A stretch of DNA of 64,000 nt, taken from assembly GCF_013364235.1 (NCBI RefSeq), contig NZ_CP054919.1:6499314-6563313 (forward strand), in the 5' to 3' direction. The number at the start of each line of letters is the position of its first letter. Position 1 is the first letter of the stretch. Under the pieces are notes generated by a model that worked only from the letters and a program-made list of their open reading frames with translations, was not told the origin of the DNA and ran no database searches. Both the position numbers and the translations under genes were made by a program. This DNA comes from Kitasatospora sp. NA04385. Lineage in GTDB: Bacteria; Actinomycetota; Actinomycetes; Streptomycetales; Streptomycetaceae. Positions 34,712-44,900 of the stretch are shown piece after piece.

Positions 34712-35494
34712 CTACGCCATCGGCTGCGGCTTGATCATCGCGAACGGCGCGCCCTGCGGGTCGGCGACCACCGTCATCCGGCCCGCCATCATGTCGAACG
34801 GCGGCGCCAGCACCGTCCCGCCGGAGCGGACCAGCGCGTCCACGGTGGAGTCCACGTCGTCCACGGCGAAGTACGTCAGCCAGTGCGCGGGGGTGCCGGG
34901 CGGGTCGTTGGCCAGCAGGGTGACCCCGCCGACCGCCCGCCCGCCGACCCGCAGCTCCCAGTACGAGTCGGCGCCGTCCAGCGGCTCGATCTCGATGCCG
35001 AACGCCTCGCCGTAGAACGCGGTGGCGGCCGGCACGTCACTGGTGTGCAGCTCGTTCCAGGTCAGCGCGCCGGCCTCGTTGACCACCTGCGCGCCGAAGA
35101 ACTCGCCGGGCTGCCACACGCCGAACACCGCGCCCTGCGGGTCCGCGGCGACCAGCATCCGGCCCAGGTTGCCGACGTCCACGACCGGGACGATCAGCGT
35201 GCCGCCCGCCGAGACGATCGCGTCCTGGGTGGCCTGCGCGTCGGTGCTGGCCAGGTAGCTGGTCCAGACGGTGGGCGGCTCGGGCATCCCCTCGGGCGCC
35301 ATCGCAGGGCCGATGCCGGCGACGGCCCGGCCGTCCAGCTCGCAGACCGCGTACCCGCCGAACTCGGCCGGGCCGGGACTGCCCTGCCAGCCGAACAGGT
35401 CGCGGTAGAAGTCCAGCGCGGCCTGCTGGTCCTTCGCCATCAGATCGATCCAGCACGGGGTGCCGGTCGCGTACGGGGTGGTGACTTCGGGCAT
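34712..35494 (-). CDS. VOC-family protein with two glyoxalase-like domains
   Basis: 260 residues made of two tandem VOC units (about 8-125 and 135-258). Each has the beta-alpha-beta-beta-beta pattern with AxxFYxxLFGW-type helices, the TSYLASTDAQAT or LTYFAVDDVDST strand-helix, and a final ADPQGAxF strand. Enzymes and metabolite-binding resistance proteins share this fold; no substrate is indicated. ATG 35492-35494 has a purine-rich GAAAGAGCGAGAG stretch upstream. Cytoplasmic. Confidence 0.93.
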   Translation of the reverse strand: MPEVTTPYATGTPCWIDLMAKDQQAALDFYRDLFGWQGSPGPAEFGGYAVCELDGRAVAGIGPAMAPEGMPEPPTVWTSYLASTDAQATQDAIVSAGGTLIVPVVDVGNLGRMLVAADPQGAVFGVWQPGEFFGAQVVNEAGALTWNELHTSDVPAATAFYGEAFGIEIEPLDGADSYWELRVGGRAVGGVTLLANDPPGTPAHWLTYFAVDDVDSTVDALVRSGGTVLAPPFDMMAGRMTVVADPQGAPFAMIKPQPMA

Positions 35495-35659
35495 CTCTCG
35501 CTCTTTCCGGTTCGGGTCATCCGGTGCGTCCCCCGCCAGCCACCCTCCCGGCGCGGCCCCGGTTCCGCCACCGGGGCGCGGCCCCGCACTCCGCCAGGCG
35601 CACCCCCGCCGACCCCGGGCGCACCTCCCGCCCACCGGGCCCCCGCCCCCGGGCGGGCG

Positions 35660-37897
35660 CTACGCCCGGGTGAGCGCGATCAGCGCGATGTCGTCGGAGA
35701 GCTGGTGCGTCCAGTCGTGGACGTCCGCGGCGAGCCCGGCGACCAGCCGGCCCGGGTCGGCGGCCCGCAGCACCGACAGCCGCTCGCCCAGCGGGTAGAA
35801 CTCGCCGGAGGAGTTGCGGGCCTCGCTCAGCCCGTCCGTGTGCAGCAGCAGCGCCGAGCCGCCGGGCAGGGCCAGCGGGGTCGGGACGGGGCCCCGGCCC
35901 AGGCCCAGCGCGCCCAGGCCGAGCGGGAGCAGCGCCGGGACGGGGGTGGTGCGCACCCCGTCCGGGCCGACCCGCAGCGGGGCCAGGTGCCCGCAGTTGA
36001 CCACCTCGACCTGGTCGACGCCGTCCCGGTGCTGGAGCAGCAGCGCCGTCGCGAACAGTTCCTCGTCGCCGCGGGCCGCCGCCAGCCGGGTCAGCTGCCG
36101 GTCCAGCCGGGCCGCCAGCTCGCCCAGGTCGGCGGTCTCGTGCGCCTGCGAGCGGAAGCACCCCAGCAGGTCGGTGACGGTCTGCACGGCCTGGAGCCCC
36201 TTGCCCCGGACGTCGCCGATCAGCAGCCGGGTGCCGTGCGGGGTGCGCACCGCCTCGAAGAAGTCGCCGCCGACCCCGGTGCCCGCCGTCGCCGGCTGGT
36301 AGTGGCCGGTCAGCCGCAGCTCGCCCAGCAGCGGCGGGATCGGGTGCAGCACCGCCTGTTGCAGGGCGATCTCGCTGGCCCGGACGCGCGCCAGCCGCTC
36401 GGACTGCTGGCGCCGGCTCCAGGCCACCAGGCCCATCACCGCGCCCACCGCGAGCGCCGCCACCGCCGCCCCCGGACGGTCCGCGACCCGCTCGCCCGCC
36501 AGCGCGACCAGCAGCAGGTGCTGGAGCCCGGCCGCCGCGGCCACCGCCAGCGACACCACCGGGCGGCCCAGCAGCATCGCCACCACCGCGACCACGCCGC
36601 AGGCCACCCACAGCACGGTGCCCAGCGCGGGCGGGCCGCCCCGGCCGGTCAGCAGCTCCGTGCTGCCGGGCACCGCCTGGGCCAGCACCCCGCCGAGCAG
36701 GATGGACACCGGGTACAGCGCCGACGCCGCCGCCCGGCGCTGCCGGGGCAGCGCCGCCAGGAACCCGGCCAGGTAGGGGATCTGCGCGACCACCAGGCCG
36801 AAGCCGACCAGCACCGCCACCGCGCCCGCCACCAGCGCCGCCCGCCCGGCGTCGGCGGGCAGGAAGTGCAGCGCGGCCAGGCCGACGGCGGCCAGCGGCA
36901 GGCCCAGCGAGGAGCTCGTCAGCGGGGTCAGCCGCCAGTGCCGGGCCACCAGCCCGGCCGCCAGCATGCCCAGCCCGTAGCCCGACATCGCCAGCGTCAC
37001 GTGCGCCAGCGTCACCCCGCGCTGCAGCAGCACCACCGGGACGGCTGCGGACAGCGCGAGCTGGGTGAACCCGAGCGTGGCACCCGCCGCCATCGCCCCG
37101 CCCGCCGCCAGGGCGGGCACCCCCGGCGCCGGCGGCCCCGGGTTCCGGCGGGCCAGCAGCACGCTCCGGGCCCGGCAGGCGGCGAACAGCGCCACGGCGG
37201 CGCACAGCAGCCCCCCGACCAGGGGGTCCGACCAGTCGCGCAGCGGGCCCAGCTCCAGGCCCGCGACGGCCAGTAGCGCCGCCACCGCGACGCCCGGCCC
37301 GCACACCGGCAGGGCGCGGACCGCCGGTCCGGGCAGCCGGTCGCGCGGCAGCAGGCGCAGCGCGGCGAGCAGCAGCAGCGCGGCGGCCGCCGGGAGCACC
37401 GACTCGCCCAGCCGCCAGCCGGCCACCGAGTCGATCCGCACCGCGATGTTCGCGCCCAGCACGAAGGCGGTGGCGACGCCCGCGACGGCCCCGCCCACCA
37501 CCCGGGTGATCCGTCCGGGCAGGTTCAGCACCGGGACGGACGCCAGCGCGGCGATCAGCACCCCGGCGGCTCCGGCGTCCTCCACGGTCCGCCCCGCCAG
37601 GTACGTCCAGGGGCGGTCCGCCGTCACCGCGACCGCCCCGCCGGCCACCATCATCCCCAGCGTCCACCGCAGCACCCGCGGCCAGCCCCAGAGGTCCGCC
37701 GCCCGGCCGGAGAGCAGGAAGGCGGTCAGCATCACCAGCGCGGTGGCCAGCTGCGCGGCCACCGCCTCCCCCCGTCCCATCCCGAACTCCGCCACCGCCC
37801 CCGCGGCCGTCGCCCCGCGCAGCAGTGGCAGCAGCACGCTCAGCGAGGCGGCGGCCATGAGCAGCAGACGGACGGCGCGCCGGGGGGTGCCGGTCAC
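35660..37897 (-). CDS. transporter-like membrane domain fused to a SpoIIE/PP2C phosphatase
   Basis: 745 residues. The first 460 or so contain 12-14 hydrophobic segments arranged like a major-facilitator permease, including a GRAADLWGWPR loop typical of the segment 2-3 turn. After a short basic coiled stretch (SRRQQSERLARVRASEIALQQ) comes a PP2C-type SpoIIE domain (about 510-745) with GVGGDFFEA and GDVRGKG supplying metal-binding Asp residues, and a final DDIALIALTR. The protein would be a membrane-sensing serine phosphatase acting on an anti-sigma-antagonist-like substrate. GTG 37895-37897 has AAGGAG upstream. No partner STAS or kinase gene is adjacent. Confidence 0.9.
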   Translation of the reverse strand: MTGTPRRAVRLLLMAAASLSVLLPLLRGATAAGAVAEFGMGRGEAVAAQLATALVMLTAFLLSGRAADLWGWPRVLRWTLGMMVAGGAVAVTADRPWTYLAGRTVEDAGAAGVLIAALASVPVLNLPGRITRVVGGAVAGVATAFVLGANIAVRIDSVAGWRLGESVLPAAAALLLLAALRLLPRDRLPGPAVRALPVCGPGVAVAALLAVAGLELGPLRDWSDPLVGGLLCAAVALFAACRARSVLLARRNPGPPAPGVPALAAGGAMAAGATLGFTQLALSAAVPVVLLQRGVTLAHVTLAMSGYGLGMLAAGLVARHWRLTPLTSSSLGLPLAAVGLAALHFLPADAGRAALVAGAVAVLVGFGLVVAQIPYLAGFLAALPRQRRAAASALYPVSILLGGVLAQAVPGSTELLTGRGGPPALGTVLWVACGVVAVVAMLLGRPVVSLAVAAAAGLQHLLLVALAGERVADRPGAAVAALAVGAVMGLVAWSRRQQSERLARVRASEIALQQAVLHPIPPLLGELRLTGHYQPATAGTGVGGDFFEAVRTPHGTRLLIGDVRGKGLQAVQTVTDLLGCFRSQAHETADLGELAARLDRQLTRLAAARGDEELFATALLLQHRDGVDQVEVVNCGHLAPLRVGPDGVRTTPVPALLPLGLGALGLGRGPVPTPLALPGGSALLLHTDGLSEARNSSGEFYPLGERLSVLRAADPGRLVAGLAADVHDWTHQLSDDIALIALTRA

Positions 37898-37956
37898 GGG
37901 GGTCTCCTTCGGCAGGTGAGATGGGAGCAAGGCTTGCAGAGACCCGGGGCGACCAG

Positions 37957-37996
37957 AAGGGAAAAAGGTCACAAAAGTCATATTTATCCCTTATTC
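37957..37996 (-). promoter_or_regulatory. AT-rich promoter region of the PP2C fusion gene
   Basis: This short stretch is rich in A and T in an otherwise GC-dominated region and lies 60-100 bases upstream of the gene. On the minus strand it reads through ATAAATATGAC, which can serve as a -10, with GTCAC/GTGAC half-sites beside it. Confidence 0.45.
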
Positions 37997-38159
37997 GGCG
38001 TCTGCCAAGCACCCGGCCGCGGGGGCACCGACCACGAGGGCGCCCGGCCCTCCTCGCCCGGCTTGCGCCCGGGTTCCGACCGGCTTGCGACCGGCGGGCC
38101 GTCCGCGGGGCGAAATTCGCCGCGGGCGGCGCCGGGGCGTCGCTAGCGTGTGCCGCTCA

Positions 38160-38174
38160 CTGACGGACTGTCAC
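38160..38174. promoter_or_regulatory. CTGAC-N5-GTCAC dyad-like site
   Basis: CTGAC (38160-38164), GGACT, GTCAC (38170-38174), 16 bases before the methyltransferase start; one base off the CTGAC-N5-GTCAG pattern seen at three other places in the window. Confidence 0.35.
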
Positions 38175-38190
38175 CGACGGAGGCCGCACC

Positions 38191-38769
38191 ATGACGCTCA
38201 CCACCGACTCCCACCCCGCCGTGCTGGCCGCGATCGCCGAGGAGTGCGCGGCGCTCGGGTTCGCGATGTCGTGCGACCGGGCCACCGGGCAGCTGCTGCG
38301 CACGCTCGCGGCGGCCCGGCCCGGCGGGCGCGTCCTGGAGCTGGGCACGGGGGCCGGGGCCGGGACGAGCTGGCTGCTGAGCGGGATGGACGCGGGGGCC
38401 TCGCTGGTGAGCGGGGAGCTGGACCCGGCGGTGGCCGCCGTCGCGGCCCGGCACCTGGGGGCGGACCCGCGGCTGGAGCTGGTGGTGGGGGACGGGGCGG
38501 AGCTGATCGACTCGCTGGCGCCCGGCGGCTTCGACCTGGTCTTCGCGGACACCTGGCCGGGCAAGTTCCACCACCTCGACCAGGCGCTGGAACTGCTCGC
38601 CCCGGGCGGGCTGTACCTGGTCGACGACCTGCTGCCGCAGCCGACCTGGCCGGAGGAGCACGCCGCGTCCGTCACCGCCCTGGTCGAGCGCCTGACCACC
38701 GACCCGCGCCTGCACGCCAGCTACCTGGACTGCTCCACCGGCCTGCTGCTGGCCACCCGCCGCCCGTAG
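38191..38769 (+). CDS. class I SAM-dependent O-methyltransferase-like protein
   Basis: 192 residues. SAM-binding motif I is VLELGTGAGAGT (about 48-59); an acidic GELDPA after the second strand would hold the ribose, and FADTWPGKFHHLDQALELLAPGGLYLVDDL is the later core, as in catechol-O-methyltransferase-like enzymes (cited in parts: residues 114-120 and 130-146). The acceptor is unknown. ATG 38191 follows CGGAGG. It is a stand-alone gene with no obvious pathway partner. Confidence 0.9.
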   Translation: MTLTTDSHPAVLAAIAEECAALGFAMSCDRATGQLLRTLAAARPGGRVLELGTGAGAGTSWLLSGMDAGASLVSGELDPAVAAVAARHLGADPRLELVVGDGAELIDSLAPGGFDLVFADTWPGKFHHLDQALELLAPGGLYLVDDLLPQPTWPEEHAASVTALVERLTTDPRLHASYLDCSTGLLLATRRP

Positions 38770-38867
38770 CCCCCGGGCCCCGCCCGCAGCCCCCCGGCCC
38801 CGCAGGGGCCGTGGGCCGTTGGGGGGACGGCGGGCGTGGGCGCCGGTGCGGCGGTCGCACCGGCGCC

Positions 38868-38873
38868 TACGGT
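38868..38873 (+). promoter_or_regulatory. -10 box TACGGT, probable leaderless promoter
   Basis: TACGGT ends seven bases before ATG 38881 and no Shine-Dalgarno is present, the typical layout of a leaderless actinomycete transcript. Confidence 0.5.
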
Positions 38874-38880
38874 GGCCGCC

Positions 38881-39441
38881 ATGTGGCAGGCCATGTTCGT
38901 CGCGGGTATCCCGTACGCCGAGAAGACGATCCGCACGGTGCTGGTCTACCTGGCGCTGCTGGTGCTGCTGCGGGCGATCGGCAAGCGCGGCCTGGCCCAG
39001 CTGAACACCTTCGACCTGGTGGTGATGCTGCTGCTGTCGAACGTGGTGCAGAACGCGGTGATCGGCGACGACGACTCGGTCAGCGGCGGCCTGTACGGGG
39101 CGCTGGTGCTGCTGGCCACCGACTGGCTGCTGGTGCGGCAGGCGGCGCGCTGGGACTGGTTCAACCGGCTGCTGGACGGGACGCCGACGGTGCTGGCCCG
39201 GGACGGCGCGTACGACCGGCGGACGATCGCCCGGCAGGGCATCCGGGTGGCCGACCTGGACGTGGCGGTCCGGCACCAGGGCGGCGACGCGATCGAGGAG
39301 ACCTCGCTGATCGTGCTGGAGCCCAGCGGGACGCTGCTGGTGAAGCTGAAGCGGGGCGACCAGGTCGCCGACAAGAACGACGTGGCGGCGCTCCGGGCGG
39401 CGCTGGCCGCGATCGAGGCCCGGCTGCCCGCCGACCGCTGA
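38881..39441 (+). CDS. DUF421 (YetF/YcaP-like) membrane protein
   Basis: 186 residues. Three N-terminal membrane helices (about 12-35, 44-60, 68-82) precede a soluble domain with the family motifs LRAIGKRGLAQLNTFDLVVMLLLSNVVQN (cited as residues 30-58) and LDGTPTVLARDGAYD. Members are small membrane proteins of unknown function, often linked to envelope stress or sporulation. The start at ATG 38881 is set by the -10 box spacing. The next gene, a KimA-like permease, lies 173 bp downstream and has its own promoter. Confidence 0.92.
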   Translation: MWQAMFVAGIPYAEKTIRTVLVYLALLVLLRAIGKRGLAQLNTFDLVVMLLLSNVVQNAVIGDDDSVSGGLYGALVLLATDWLLVRQAARWDWFNRLLDGTPTVLARDGAYDRRTIARQGIRVADLDVAVRHQGGDAIEETSLIVLEPSGTLLVKLKRGDQVADKNDVAALRAALAAIEARLPADR

Positions 39442-39573
39442 CCGGCGGAACGCGGCGGCCCGACGATATTGACGAATCCTTAACGGCAGGCCCGTTCCGG
39501 CCCGGAGCCTTCGATTCGGCCGTCCGAACCGCCGCTGGCCTGCGGAAATCCAAGAAATATGCCGATCTGACCG

Positions 39574-39606
39574 GCTGATTGCCCGATCAGCGGTGGCGCA
39601 TACGCT
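39574..39606 (+). promoter_or_regulatory. promoter and dyad of the KimA-like permease gene
   Basis: TTGCCC (39579-39584) and TACGCT (39601-39606) form a -35/-10 pair with a 16-bp spacer, 8 bases before GTG 39615. GCTGAT (39574-39579) and ATCAGC (39586-39591) are a perfect dyad around TGCCCG, so an operator overlaps the -35. Confidence 0.6.
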
Positions 39607-39614
39607 CCCGTGCT

Positions 39615-41651
39615 GTGCTCAACCTCCCCCAGGCGCTCAAGCGCCTCGTGATCGGCCCCGCCATGCGCAGCGAGGAACTCGGCGAGACGCTGCTGCCCAA
39701 GCGGCTGGCGCTGCCGGTCTTCGCCTCCGACCCGCTCTCCTCGGTGGCCTACGCCACCGGCGAGATCCTGCTGGTGCTCACGGTCGGCGGCACCGCGTTC
39801 CTGTACCTGACGCCGTGGATCGCGCTGGGCGTGGTCGCCCTGATGGCCGTGGTGGTGCTGTCCTACCGGCAGGTGGTGCACGCCTACCCGAGCGGCGGCG
39901 GCTCGTACGAGGTGGTCTCGCGCAACCTCGGGGCGAACCCGGGGCTGGTGGTGGCCGCCTCGCTGCTGGTCGACTACGTGATGACGGTCGCCGTGTCGGT
40001 GGCCTCCGGCGTGGACAACGTCATCTCCGCGTTCGGCTCGCTGGCCGACCACCGGGTGGCGCTGGCGCTCGGCTTCACCCTGCTGCTGACCGCGGTCAAC
40101 CTGCGCGGCGTGCGCGAGTCGGGGCGGGCGTTCGCCGCGCCGACGTACCTGTTCATCGGCGGCATCCTGCTGATGGTCGTCACCGGCCTGGTCCGGCTGG
40201 CCTTCGGCGACGGTCCGCAGGCGCCGACCGCGCAGCTGGGCGTCGCGGCCGAGCACGGCAAGGACGCCGTGCAGGGCCTGGGCCTGCTGATGCTGGGCCT
40301 GCGCGCCTTCGCCTCCGGCTGCACCGCGCTGACCGGCGTCGAGGCGATCTCCAACGGCGTGCCCGCCTTCCGCGCCCCGAAGTCCCGCAACGCGGCCGCG
40401 ACCATGACGGTGATGGGCGTCGTCGCGGTGGTGATGTTCGCCGGCGTCACGCTGCTCGCGCTCACCTCGCACGTCCACTACGTCGAGGACCCCTGCCAAC
40501 TGACCGGCCTGGCCGGGGACTGCCACGCCCACACCCAGCAGACCGTGATCGCCCAGCTGGCCGCGTCCGTCTTCGGCGGCTCCGACAGCGTGCTGTTCTA
40601 CTTCGTCCAGGCGGTCACCGCGCTGGTGCTGATCCTGGCCGCGAACACCGCCTTCAACGGGTTCCCGCTGCTCGCCTCGATCCTCGCCCGGCACCGCTAC
40701 CTGCCCCGGCAGCTGCACACCCGGGGCGACCGGCTGGCGTTCTCCAACGGCATCCTCGCGCTCGCGGTGGCGGCCGGGGCGCTGCTCTGGTTCTACCGGG
40801 CGGACGTCACCAGCCTGATCCACCTGTACATCCTGGGCGTGTTCACCTCCTTCACGCTCTCCCAGGTCGGGATGGTCCGGCACTGGAACCGGGTGCTGGC
40901 CGCCGGGGCCGACCCGGCCGCCCGCTCCGCCGCCCGGCGGGCCCGGGTGATCAACGGGCTGGGCGCCGTGACCACCGCGCTGGTGCTGGTCATCGTGCTG
41001 ATCACCAAGTTCACCCAGGGCGCGTGGCTGGCGGTGGCCGCCGCCCTGCTGCTGTGGCTGACCATGCGCGGCATCCGCCGCCACTACGACGCCGTCGCCG
41101 CCGAGCTGGCCGTCGGGGACGGGGAGGAGGTGCGGGCGCCCCGGCCCCGGCGGGTGCACGCCGTCGTGCCGGTCTCCACGCTGCACCGGCCCACCCTGCG
41201 CGCGCTCGGCTACGCGCAGGCGTTCCGGCCCGACACCCTGGAGGCCGTCACCGTGGACGTCGAGCCCGAGTCCACCGCCGAACTGCGTGCCCGGTGGGCG
41301 GACAGCGGCCTGGACGTGCCGCTGCGGGTGCTCGACTCGCCGTTCCGGGAGATCACCAAGCCGGTGGTCGCGCACGTCCGGGAACTGGCCTCGGCCCGGC
41401 CCGGCGACGCGGTGGCCGTCATCGTCCCCGAGTACGTGGTCGGCCACTGGTGGGAGAACCTGCTGCACAACCAGTCCGCGCTGTGGCTCAAGAGCCGCCT
41501 GCTGTTCACCCCCGGCGTGATGGTCATCTCCGTTCCCTGGCAGCTCACTTCGGCCGGCCGCGCCGACCGCCCCGCCCGCCGGGCCCCCGGCGCCCTCCGC
41601 CGCGGCGAGCCCACCGGTCCGGCCGACCACGCGGAGAAGGCGGGGGCGTGA
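39615..41651 (+). CDS. KimA-like APC-superfamily potassium/proton symporter
   Basis: 678 residues. Twelve membrane segments occupy about 30-475; the soluble C-terminal part (about 490-660) is a UspA-like domain. The start LVIGPAMRSEELGE, FASDPLSSVAYATGEILLVL, YPSGGGSYEVV, and ASGCTALTGVEAISNGVPAF match the YdaO/KimA type, whose Bacillus member is a K+/H+ symporter controlled by c-di-AMP. The C-terminal HNQSALWLKSRLLF motif is also shared. Potassium transport is therefore likely; binding of c-di-AMP is unproven. GTG 39615 was chosen from the -10 position. No ydaO riboswitch was recognised upstream. Confidence 0.9.
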   Translation: MLNLPQALKRLVIGPAMRSEELGETLLPKRLALPVFASDPLSSVAYATGEILLVLTVGGTAFLYLTPWIALGVVALMAVVVLSYRQVVHAYPSGGGSYEVVSRNLGANPGLVVAASLLVDYVMTVAVSVASGVDNVISAFGSLADHRVALALGFTLLLTAVNLRGVRESGRAFAAPTYLFIGGILLMVVTGLVRLAFGDGPQAPTAQLGVAAEHGKDAVQGLGLLMLGLRAFASGCTALTGVEAISNGVPAFRAPKSRNAAATMTVMGVVAVVMFAGVTLLALTSHVHYVEDPCQLTGLAGDCHAHTQQTVIAQLAASVFGGSDSVLFYFVQAVTALVLILAANTAFNGFPLLASILARHRYLPRQLHTRGDRLAFSNGILALAVAAGALLWFYRADVTSLIHLYILGVFTSFTLSQVGMVRHWNRVLAAGADPAARSAARRARVINGLGAVTTALVLVIVLITKFTQGAWLAVAAALLLWLTMRGIRRHYDAVAAELAVGDGEEVRAPRPRRVHAVVPVSTLHRPTLRALGYAQAFRPDTLEAVTVDVEPESTAELRARWADSGLDVPLRVLDSPFREITKPVVAHVRELASARPGDAVAVIVPEYVVGHWWENLLHNQSALWLKSRLLFTPGVMVISVPWQLTSAGRADRPARRAPGALRRGEPTGPADHAEKAGA

Positions 41652-41937
41652 ACAGTGGGTGAACTCCCGGAGTACGGCGGCGTGTCGGGAACCTGACGGC
41701 CCGTCAGCCCGCCCGGCCGCCCGACCCCCGCAACCTGCCGCTCAGCGGTGCGGGCTGACGCCCCGTCGGCCCGCGCCGCCCCTCCCCGCCCCCGCGGCGG
41801 GCGGCCCCGCGGGCCGCCGCCTCCGGCCGTCCACCCGCCCTGACCGGTAAACTTGCCCAGGTTGTCGCGCTTTCGACGCCTTCGGCGGACCGCTTCCACC
41901 GGCCGCCGGGGAACCCAGGACGAGGACCGTTGCAGCC
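41652..41937. other. intergenic region upstream of the Pls-type synthetase
   Basis: 286 bp. It holds the exact CTGACGG-C-CCGTCAG dyad at 41693-41707, a near copy at 41755-41769, and TAAACT at 41848-41853, a plausible -10 for the synthetase gene (start 41938). No open frame with coding look. Confidence 0.5.
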
Positions 41938-44900
41938 ATGATCACCGCCCCCGACACCGCGCTGTTCCGCGCCCAGGACGCGCCCGCGCCGCGCACCCTG
42001 GTCGACGTGCTGGCGGCCACCGCCGCCGCGCACCCGCAGGAGCCCGCGCTGGACGACGGGCGCGAGACGCTCGGCTACGCGGCGCTGCTCACCGAGGTCG
42101 AACGCGTCCGCCGGCACCTGGCCAGGGCGGGCGTCGGCCTCGGCGACCGGGTCGGCGTCCGCGTCCCCTCCGGCGGCAACCAGCTGTACGTGGCGATCCT
42201 GGCGGTGCTCGCCGCGGGCGCCGCCTACGTGCCGGTCGACTTCGAGGACCCGGACGAGCGGGCCGAACTGGTCTTCGGCGAGGCCGACGTCAACGCCGTG
42301 ATCGGCGCCGAGTACGCCCTCGACCGGGTCAAGCCGTCCGGCCACGACGCCCGGCCGCCCGAGCCCGGCCACGACGCCTGGATCATCTTCACCTCCGGCT
42401 CCACCGGCAAGCCCAAGGGCGTCGCCGTCACGCACCGCAGCGCCGCCGCGTTCGTCGACGCCGAGGCCGCGATGTTCCTCCGGGACGAGCCGATCGGGCC
42501 CGGCGACCGGGTGATGGCCGGGCTGTCGGTGGCCTTCGACGCCTCCTGCGAGGAGATGTGGCTGGCCTGGCGGCACGGCGCCTGCCTGGTGCCCGTCCCG
42601 CGCGCCCAGGTCCGCTCCGGCGCCGACCTCGGCCCGTGGCTGGCCGAGCAGGAGATCACCGTGATCTCCACCGTCCCGACGCTGGCCGCGCTGTGGCCCG
42701 CCGAGGCGCTGAACGAGGTCCGGCTGCTGATCTTCGGCGGCGAGGCCTGCCCGCCCGAACTCGCCGAGCGCCTGGTCACCGAGGGCCGCGAGGTGTGGAA
42801 CACCTACGGCCCCACCGAGGCCACCGTGGTCGCCTGCGGCGCCCTGATGAACGGCCGGGCCCCGATCCGGATCGGCCTGCCGCTGGACGGCTGGGAGCTC
42901 GCCGTCGTCGACGAGGCGGGCGAACCCGTCCCGATGGGCGGCAGCGGCCAGCTGGTGATCGGCGGCGTCGGCCTGGCCCGCTACCTCGACCCGGCCAAGG
43001 ACGCCGAGAAGTACGCCCCGCTGACCTCCCTCGGCTGGGAGCGCGCCTACCGCTCCGGCGACCTGGTCCGCGCCGAACCCGAGGGCCTGGTCTTCCTCGG
43101 CCGCGCCGACGAGCAGATCAAACTGGGCGGACGCCGGATCGAACTGGGCGAGGTCGACGCGGCCCTCCAGGCGCTGCCCGCCGTCTCCGGCGCCGCCGCC
43201 GCCGTCCGCACCGCCCGCAGCGGCAACCAGCTGCTGGTCGGCTACCTGGTCGTCCAGGACGGCTTCGACCGGGACGCCGCCGTCGCCCGGCTGCGCGCCG
43301 AACTGCCCGCCGCCCTCGTCCCGCTGCTCGCCACCGTCGCGCACCTGCCCACCCGCACCTCCGGCAAGGTCGACCGGGACGCGCTGCCCTGGCCGCTGCC
43401 CGACCTGGAGACCTCCGGCCCCGCCGAGCAGCTGTACGGCACCGAGGCCTGGCTCGCCGAGCAGTGGGCGCAGATCCTCGGCACCCCCGTCCGCGGCGCC
43501 GACGACGACTTCTTCGCGATCGGCGGCGGCTCGCTGGCCGCCGCCCAGCTCACCACCCTGCTGCGCGCCCGCTACCCGGCCGCCTCCGTCCTCGACGTCT
43601 ACCAGCAGCCCACCCTGCGCAAGCTCGCCCGGCTGCTGGAGAAGTCCGCCCAGTCCGGGGGAGCGGCCCGCACCGTCGCTCCCGTGCCCCGCCGCGCCCA
43701 GGCGCTGCAACTGCTGCTCACCCTGCCGCTGGCCACCCTCACCGGCCTGCGCTGGACGCTCGCCCTCGGCGTCCTCGGCACCGTGCTGAACCTGCTCGGC
43801 GACTACCCGTGGGCCCCCGTCGCGCCCTGGTGGCTGCTGGCCGCCGGCGCCCTGCTGCTGTACTCCGCCCCCGGCCGCCTCGCGCTCGCCGCCGGCGGCG
43901 CCCGGCTGCTGCTGCGCGGCGTCGGCCCCGGCAGCTACCCGCGCGGCGGCTCCGTCCACCTGCGGCTGTGGACCGCCGAACGGCTCGCCGAGGCCACCGG
44001 CGCGGTCGGCCTCTCCGGCTCCTGGCTGATCCGCTACGCCCGGGCGCTCGGCTGCCGGGTCGCCCCCGACGTCGACCTGCACGCCCTGCCGCCCGTCACC
44101 GGCCTGCTGCGCCTGGGCAAGGGCTGCGCGGTCGAGAACGAGGTCGACCTGTCCGGCCACTGGCTGGACGGCGACCGGCTGGAGATCGGCGCGCTGCGGA
44201 TCGGCGCCGGCGCCGTGGTCGGCACCCGCTCGACCCTGCTGCCCGGCGCCAAGGTCGGCAAGCGCGCCGAGGTCGCCCCCGGCTCCGGCGTCACCGGCGC
44301 CGTCCCCACCGGCCAGCGCTGGGCCGGCGCGCCCGCCGTCAAGACCGGCAAGGCCGAACGCGGCTGGCCGAAGCAGCGCCCGCCGCGCACCCCGCGCTGG
44401 GCCGCCGTCTACGGCGCCACCGGCTTCGCCCTCGCCCTGCTGCCGCTGCTCGCCGCGCTGCCCGGCCTGCTGATCGCCGGGTGGTTCGTCCACCCCGGCG
44501 ACGGCCTCGGCCAGGCCGTCCGCGGCGCCCTGATCGCCCTCGTCCCCGCCACCCTCTCCTACGGGCTCGCCTACGCCGCGCTCGTACTGGTCGGCGTCCG
44601 GCTGCTCTCGCTCGGCCTGCGCACCGGCTACCACCCGCTGCACGGCCGGGTCGGCTGGCAGGCCTGGACGGTCAGCCAGCTGATGGACCTGGCCCGCGAG
44701 ACGCTGTTCCCGCTGTACGCCGGGCTGATCACCCCGGTGTGGCTGCGGCTGCTCGGCATGCGGGTCGGCAAGGGCGCCGAGGTGTCCACCGTGCTGGCGC
44801 TGCCCAGCCTGACCAAGGTCGGCGACGGCGCGTTCCTCGCCGACGACACCCTGATCGCCCCGTACGAGCTGGGCGGCGGCTGGGTGCGGATCGGGCGGGC

